The notes under the pieces were generated by a model. It was not told the origin of the DNA. It did no database searches and saw nothing but the letters and a program-made list of their open reading frames with translations. 41,130 nucleotides of DNA from Anaeromyxobacter sp. PSR-1 (GTDB lineage: Bacteria; Myxococcota; Myxococcia; Myxococcales; Anaeromyxobacteraceae): the NCBI RefSeq assembly GCF_000964525.1, contig NZ_BAZG01000021.1, positions 1 to 41,130 of the forward strand, written 5' to 3'. Below, piece by piece: positions 36,916 through 41,130 of the stretch. Every line of letters begins with the position of its first letter. Positions within the stretch are counted from its first letter, which is position 1. The translations under genes and the position numbers were made by a program.

Positions 36916-37185
36916 ATGGCCGACCGTTCGCCCAGCGCCCGGACGCCGCCCGCGAAGCCCGCGCGGCGCGCGCCCAACAACGTGCAGCGGCTCCGAGAGG
37001 AGCAGCTCCTCACGAAGGCCGAGCTCGCCCGCAAGGCGGGCGTCTCGCCGCTCACCGTGACGCGCATCGAGCACGGCCTCGAGTGCCGCGTCGACACCAA
37101 GCGGAAGATCATCCTCGCGCTCGGCCTCACGCCGTCGGATCGGCGCAAGGTGTTCGGCCCCAGCCCCGGGGGGCGCCTCTCGTGA
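36916..37185 (+). CDS. Small XRE-family helix-turn-helix regulator
   Basis: The 89-residue protein has a basic Pro/Ala-rich N-terminal tail (about 1-20) and an HTH_3 domain: NVQRLREEQLLTKAELARKAGVSPLTVTRIEHG, continuing TKRKIILALGLTPSDR, as in Cro/C1-type repressors. The C-terminus is short, so there is no ligand or dimerisation domain beyond the HTH. It stands alone between the pilR2 gene and pilM, 99 bases upstream of pilM, and has the palindrome described above in its promoter. Regulation of pilM-Q or of itself is an inference. No ribosome-binding site is visible. Confidence 0.82.
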   Translation: MADRSPSARTPPAKPARRAPNNVQRLREEQLLTKAELARKAGVSPLTVTRIEHGLECRVDTKRKIILALGLTPSDRRKVFGPSPGGRLS

Positions 37186-37274
37186 GCCCCGCTCGATCGT
37201 TCACCCTGACCTCGCGCTGCGGCGCGAAACCGCTCGAGACGGGGCGCGGGTGCGGTCGCCCGCGCCTCTCGTGA
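37173..37274 (+). repeat. 13-base direct repeat flanking the gap before pilM
   Basis: GCGCCTCTCGTGA occurs at 37173-37185 (the end of the XRE gene, including its stop) and again at 37262-37274, next to the pilM ribosome-binding region. The 76 bases between hold nothing I recognise. Confidence 0.5.
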
Positions 37275-37284
37275 AGGGATCGCC

Positions 37285-38343
37285 ATGGCGAAGAAGAAGC
37301 TCGCCGTCGGCCTCGACATCGGCTCCTCGAGCGTGAAGCTCGTGCAGCTCCGCGAGAAGCGGGGCGGCTGGACGCTCGAGGCGTTCGCGACGGCGCCGCT
37401 GCCGCCCGAGGCCATCGTGGACGGGGCGCTGATGAACTCCTCCGCCATCGTGCAGGCGGTGCAGGAGGTCCTGGGGCGCCAGAAGGTGAAGGCGAAGGAA
37501 GTCGCCATCGGCGTCCGCGGTCACTCCGTGATCATCAAGAAGATCTCGCTCCCGCGCATGTCGCAGGAAGAGCTCGACGAGTCCATCCAGTGGGAGGCGG
37601 AGCAGTACATCCCGTTCGACATCAAGGACGTCAACATCGACACGCAGATCCTGACGCCCGAGGGTGACGCCGCCGGGCAGATGGACGTGCTGCTGGTCGC
37701 CGCCAAGAAGGACATGATCAACGACTACACCTCGGTCTGCGCGGAGGCGGGGCTCACCGCGACCGTGGTGGACGTCGATGCGTTCGCCGTCCAGAACGCG
37801 TTCGAGGTGAACTACGACGGGTCCCCGGACGAGACGGTGGTGCTCATCAACGTGGGCGCCGCGGTCACGAACGTGAACGTCGTGGCGCACGGGATCACCA
37901 CCTTCACGCGCGACATCACCATGGGCGGCAACGCCTTCACCGAGGAGATCCAGAAGCAGCTGAACGTCTCCTACGACGAGGCCGAGGCGCTGAAGGTGGG
38001 CGGGCAGGGCGAGTCCGACGCGGTGATCCCGCAGGAGGTGGAGCGGGTCATCCAGGGCGTCGCCGACCAGCTCGCAGGCGAGGTCCAGCGGTCGCTCGAC
38101 TTCTTCGCCTCCACGTCGGGCGGGGCGACGATCGGCAGGGTCTACCTGTCCGGTGGGACGGCGCGGATCCCGGCGCTGTTCAAGGCCATCGAGGCGCGCG
38201 CCGGCGCGCCGGTCGAGGTGCTGAACCCGTTCAAGAACATCGAGATCGACAACCGCAGGTTCGACCCCGCGTCGATCCTCGCGGCCGCTCCCGCAGCCGC
38301 GGTGAGCGTCGGCCTCGCCCTCCGCCGCGCCGGAGACAAGTAG
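37285..38343 (+). CDS. pilM: Type IV pilus assembly protein PilM
   Basis: PilM is a cytoplasmic actin/FtsA-like ATPase that binds the N-terminal tail of PilN and links the motors to the alignment complex. The 352-residue protein starts KKLAVGLDIGSSSVKLVQL, which contains the phosphate-1 motif, and has DAFAVQNAFE and VVLINVGAAVTNVNVV (phosphate-2 region), then a YLSGGTARIPAL adenosine motif. A GAAGGGAT precedes the ATG. It begins the pilM-N-O-P-Q operon with two- to six-base gaps or overlaps throughout. Confidence 0.96.
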   Translation: MAKKKLAVGLDIGSSSVKLVQLREKRGGWTLEAFATAPLPPEAIVDGALMNSSAIVQAVQEVLGRQKVKAKEVAIGVRGHSVIIKKISLPRMSQEELDESIQWEAEQYIPFDIKDVNIDTQILTPEGDAAGQMDVLLVAAKKDMINDYTSVCAEAGLTATVVDVDAFAVQNAFEVNYDGSPDETVVLINVGAAVTNVNVVAHGITTFTRDITMGGNAFTEEIQKQLNVSYDEAEALKVGGQGESDAVIPQEVERVIQGVADQLAGEVQRSLDFFASTSGGATIGRVYLSGGTARIPALFKAIEARAGAPVEVLNPFKNIEIDNRRFDPASILAAAPAAAVSVGLALRRAGDK

Positions 38344-38345
38344 CC

Positions 38346-38927
38346 ATGATCCGGATAAACCTGCTCCCGGTCCGGGTTTCCAAGAAGAAGGAGGCCGGCA
38401 AGCAGCAGCTCGTGCTGCTCGCGGTCGTGATCGTCGGCGGCCTCGTGGGCAATTACCTGTGGGCCGCCTCCCGGTCGGCGGACCTCGCCGCGCGCGAAGC
38501 GCAGGTGAAGCGGACCAAGGCGGACATCGCCCAGCTCGACCGGATCATCGGCGAGGTGAAGGACATCAAGGAGCAGCAGGCGCAGCTCCGAGAGAAGCTC
38601 GAGGTGCTGGATCGGCTCAAGGCCGGCCGCACCGGGCCGGTCAAGATGCTCGACCAGCTCGCGCAGGTCACGCCGAAGCGACTCTGGCTCACCAAGCTCG
38701 AGCAGAAGGGCGACGCGCTCGCGTTCACCGGCACGGCGGCCAGCATCGACGAGGTCTCGGAGTTCATGACCGCGCTGAAGGGCTCCCCCTACTTCAAGGA
38801 CGTGGAGCTGAAGAAGACGAGCGCGAAGACGGACAAGGCCTTCCGGCTGGTGGAGTTCGCGCTCTCTGCGAACGTGGTCTATCCGGGCGTGCCGGCCGTG
38901 GCGGCGCCCACCCCGGGGAAGAAGTAG
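38346..38927 (+). CDS. pilN: Type IV pilus alignment protein PilN
   Basis: PilN is a bitopic inner-membrane protein whose cytoplasmic N-terminus binds PilM. The diagnostic INLLPVR motif is at residues 3-10 (MIRINLLPVRVSKK), followed by one membrane helix (about 20-38), a coiled coil (REAQVKRTKADIAQLDRII) and a ferredoxin-like periplasmic domain. The 193-residue length is normal. It starts two bases after pilM and is followed six bases later by pilO, its heterodimer partner. Confidence 0.95.
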   Translation: MIRINLLPVRVSKKKEAGKQQLVLLAVVIVGGLVGNYLWAASRSADLAAREAQVKRTKADIAQLDRIIGEVKDIKEQQAQLREKLEVLDRLKAGRTGPVKMLDQLAQVTPKRLWLTKLEQKGDALAFTGTAASIDEVSEFMTALKGSPYFKDVELKKTSAKTDKAFRLVEFALSANVVYPGVPAVAAPTPGKK

Positions 38928-38933
38928 GCGGCC

Positions 38934-39563
38934 ATGGAAAAGCTCATCGAGAACATCGCCAGGGCCTCGACCGCCGCGAAGGTCGGGACCGTCGCGGCGA
39001 TCGTCATCGCGGTCACCGCGCTCAACTACTTCGCCATGTCGGCGACCTTCGGGCCGTCCATCTCCGAGGTGGAGACGCGCATCGCGAGGGCGAAGACCGA
39101 CCAGGCCAGGCTGGACCGCGAGTACATCGAGAAGACGTCCATCGCGAACAACCTGAACCAGTTCAGGCGCGAGAAGGAGCTGCTCGAGGAGCGCCTGCGG
39201 CAGGCGCTCGCGGAGCTCCCCGAGGACAAGAAGATCGACGAGCTGCTGCAGCTCCTCCAGGATCGTGCGCAGAAGGCGGGCCTGGAGATCGGGACCATCG
39301 AGCCGCGGCCCGTGTCCACCGAGCGGTTCTACGCGCGCATCCCCATCCCGATGTCCGTCACCGGAAGCTTCCACGAGATCGCGACGTTCTTCGACGCGCT
39401 CGGGCGGATGCAGCGCATCGTCAACGTCACCGACATCGTGCTCGACGGCCCCAAGGACGTGAACGGCAAGATGCTGCTGAACGGCAAGTTCCTCGCGACC
39501 ACCTTCATGTTCGTCGAGACCAAGGCCGCGACCGCAGCGCCGAAGAAGGGGGGCGCCAAGTGA
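38934..39563 (+). CDS. pilO: Type IV pilus alignment protein PilO
   Basis: PilO is a bitopic inner-membrane protein that dimerises with PilN and contacts PilP. The 209-residue protein has a short N-terminus, one membrane helix (about 19-38, VGTVAAIVIAVTALNYFAM), a long coiled coil (VETRIARAKTDQARLDREYIEK to about residue 90) and a C-terminal alpha/beta domain with FYARIPIPMSVTGSFHEIATFFDALG, a typical PilO region. Its stop overlaps pilP as GTGA. Confidence 0.95.
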   Translation: MEKLIENIARASTAAKVGTVAAIVIAVTALNYFAMSATFGPSISEVETRIARAKTDQARLDREYIEKTSIANNLNQFRREKELLEERLRQALAELPEDKKIDELLQLLQDRAQKAGLEIGTIEPRPVSTERFYARIPIPMSVTGSFHEIATFFDALGRMQRIVNVTDIVLDGPKDVNGKMLLNGKFLATTFMFVETKAATAAPKKGGAK

Positions 39564-40093
39564 GCCCGCGCCACCTCCCAGCGCTCCTCGCGTGCGCGCT
39601 GCTCGCCGCGGCTTGCGGCGGCTCGGCGCCCAAGCGCGCCGCCGCGCCGAAGAAGCCTGCTGCCACCGCCGTGACCCCGGAGGTCAAGCCCGAGGTCCAG
39701 GCCGCCAAGGCCGATGACTGGGTCTACTCCTCGGTCGGCAAGCGCGACCCGTTCCGGAGCTTCCTGGCGGACGTGAGCCAGGCCGGGCCGGGTCTGCAGA
39801 CCCGTTGCGCCACGCCGCTCGGGAAGTACGAGCTCGATCAGCTCAAGCTTGTCGCCGTGATCACCGGCCTCGAAGACCCGGTCGCCATGGTCGAGGCGCC
39901 GTCGGGCGTCGGCTACGCGGTGCGCCGCGGCGCCTGCCTCGGAAAGAACGGCGGCACGGTCGCGACGGTCCGGAGCGGCGAGGTCGTGGTGACCGAGTTC
40001 GCCCTGCGCGCCGACGGGACCCGTGACCGAACCCAGACCGTGCTCCGCCTCCCGAAGGAAGCGGCGCTCAACCTCGAGGAGCAGCTCCCATGA
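39560..40093 (+). CDS. pilP: Type IV pilus lipoprotein PilP
   Basis: PilP is an inner-membrane lipoprotein that bridges PilN/PilO and the secretin PilQ. The 177-residue product has a lipobox LLAAACGG with the modified cysteine at position 19, an Ala/Pro/Lys-rich linker (about 22-55), the conserved KRDPFRSF motif and the beta-sandwich HR domain (LDQLKLVAVITGLEDPVAMVEAPSGVGY). The open frame continues far upstream, but GTG 39560, overlapping the pilO stop, gives the signal peptide and is clearly right. Its end overlaps pilQ (ATGA). Confidence 0.94.
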   Translation: MSPRHLPALLACALLAAACGGSAPKRAAAPKKPAATAVTPEVKPEVQAAKADDWVYSSVGKRDPFRSFLADVSQAGPGLQTRCATPLGKYELDQLKLVAVITGLEDPVAMVEAPSGVGYAVRRGACLGKNGGTVATVRSGEVVVTEFALRADGTRDRTQTVLRLPKEAALNLEEQLP

Positions 40094-41130
40094 CTTCCCG
40101 CCTGAAGCCCATCGTCGGCCTGCTCCTGTGGGGCGCGATCAGCGCCGCTTCGGCAGCCGAGCCGAACGTGATCCGGGGGATCGAGGTCGGGCAGCGCGAG
40201 GGTGCCCTCGAGCTCGAGATCCGCGGCTCGCGCGCTCCGTCCTACTCGGTGTTCAAGCTCCAGGACCCGCCGCGGCTGGTGGTGGACCTGGCCGGCGCCG
40301 ACGTGTCCGGGGTGAGCTCGCCCATCCAGGTCGGCAAGGCCGGCGTGCTCGCGGTGAGCACCGCGCAGTACAAGGACGAGCGGAGCGCGGTCGGCCGCGT
40401 GATCATCGCGCTCGACGGCGCGCGCCGCTACGACGTGGCGCCGCGGGGCGACGCGGTGGTGGTGCGGGTGCTGGAGGCCGAGGCCGCGGGCGTCCCCGCC
40501 GCGGCGACCGCCTCCGCGCCGAAGGCGCCGTCCCCGGCCCCCGCGGCCGCGGCCGCGCCTTCGCCTTCGGGCGACGATCACCTGGTCGCGCACCGCGTGG
40601 ACGAGGGCCCGGCCGGCACCGCCACGCGCATCACCGGCGTCCGCGCCGCCGCCGGCCAGCTGGTCATCGCGACCGACGGCCAGGCCGGCCGCCTCGAGAT
40701 CCTCGAGCTGCGCGATCCCGCCCGCCTCGCCATCGACGTCCATGGCGTCTCCGGCGCGCCGCGCGCGCCGGTCAAGGTGCGCGGCGCGTTCTCGCAGGTT
40801 CGCTTCGGCCGCGACGACGGCAAGGTGCGCGTGGTGCTCGACGCGTCCGGCGCCCTCCCGAAGTACGAAGTGAGGCGCGTGCCCGGCGGCGTGGCCGTGG
40901 TCACCTCCGGCGCCGCGCTGGCGTCGGCCGAGCCGGCGCGCAAGGCCGCGCCGGCGCCCCGCGCCGAGCCCGCCGCCCCGGCGGCGGCGCCCGCGGCCCC
41001 CGGGCTGGCGCGCATCGGCGACGTCCGCTTCGCGAGCGCCGGCGGCGGCGCCCGCATCGACATCTCCGGCAAGGCGCCGTTCGTCATCTCGCGGCCGACG
41101 CGCGCACGGTGGTGCTGACGCTGGACGGCG
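40090..41130 (+). CDS. pilQ: Secretin PilQ, N-terminal part (3' partial, apparent frameshift)
   Basis: PilQ forms the outer-membrane gate for the pilus. The visible part has a signal peptide (about 1-23, ending SAASAAEP) and at least two AMIN domains that bind peptidoglycan: YSVFKLQDPPRLVVDLAGA (about 52-70) and LEILELRDPARLAIDVHG (about 200-217), separated by Ala/Pro-rich linkers. A third AMIN domain starts near residue 310. The frame from 40090 reaches a TGA at 41116-41118. From 41097 the other frame reads DARTVVLTLDG, the expected AMIN continuation, so one base appears missing near 41095-41098. The secretin domain lies outside the window. Confidence 0.88.

Overview
The window is very GC-rich, with almost every third codon position G or C outside a few stretches. 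It carries a complete type IV pilus (Tfp) locus whose gene order (pilB-pilT-pilC-pilS-pilR ... pilA-pilG-pilI, pilH-pilD-second pilS/pilR pair-pilM-N-O-P-Q) closely resembles the Myxococcus xanthus pil cluster. From this and the composition I infer a myxobacterium (Myxococcota), most likely Anaeromyxobacter; the genus is an inference from memory, not a database result.

Layout. (1) 1-4797, plus strand: a chemosensory operon with a hybrid CheA (5' end outside the window), CheB, CheR fused to TPRs and a stand-alone receiver. The first three are coupled by GTGA overlaps. (2) 4832-8277: two GT4-type glycosyltransferases and a SAM methyltransferase with clearly looser codon use, probably an acquired surface-glycan segment. 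(3) 8345-12351: nucleoside salvage (pyrimidine phosphorylase, purine phosphorylase, cytidine deaminase) with a small PilZ-domain protein in between, then ribF. (4) 12527-19660: pilB, pilT, pilC, pilS, pilR. (5) 19679-27907, minus strand: fimT, pilV-, pilW- and pilX-like minor pilins and a 1722-residue PilY1, behind a candidate sigma-54 promoter with direct-repeat activator sites. (6) 28073-32126, minus strand: pilA, a hairpin terminator, a PilG-like TPR protein, an ABC permease (PilI-like) and a TMTC-like membrane glycosyltransferase with TPRs. pilA has a near-consensus sigma-54 promoter. (7) 32384-36747, plus strand, divergent from pilA: ABC ATPase (PilH-like), prepilin peptidase pilD, and a second histidine kinase/sigma-54 activator pair. 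(8) 36916-37185: a small XRE regulator. (9) 37285-end: pilM, pilN, pilO, pilP and the start of pilQ, which shows an apparent frameshift 30 bases before the window ends.

How it fits together. PilB/PilT extend and retract the pilus through PilC and the PilMNOPQ alignment and secretin complex. PilD processes PilA and the minor pilins, which with PilY1 form the tip. PilS/PilR are expected to drive the sigma-54 promoters found upstream of pilA and fimT. The Che module and the PilZ protein are candidate inputs to motility. The TMTC-like gene beside pilA is a candidate pilin-modifying enzyme. The points most worth a second look are that TMTC-like gene, the fimT regulatory region, the GAFTDA loop in the second activator, the Cys-rich module in the PilY1 vWA domain, the XRE operator-like palindrome, and frame breaks near both window ends. 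No tRNA, rRNA, CRISPR array or insertion sequence was seen, and no gene-free stretch exceeds 300 bases.
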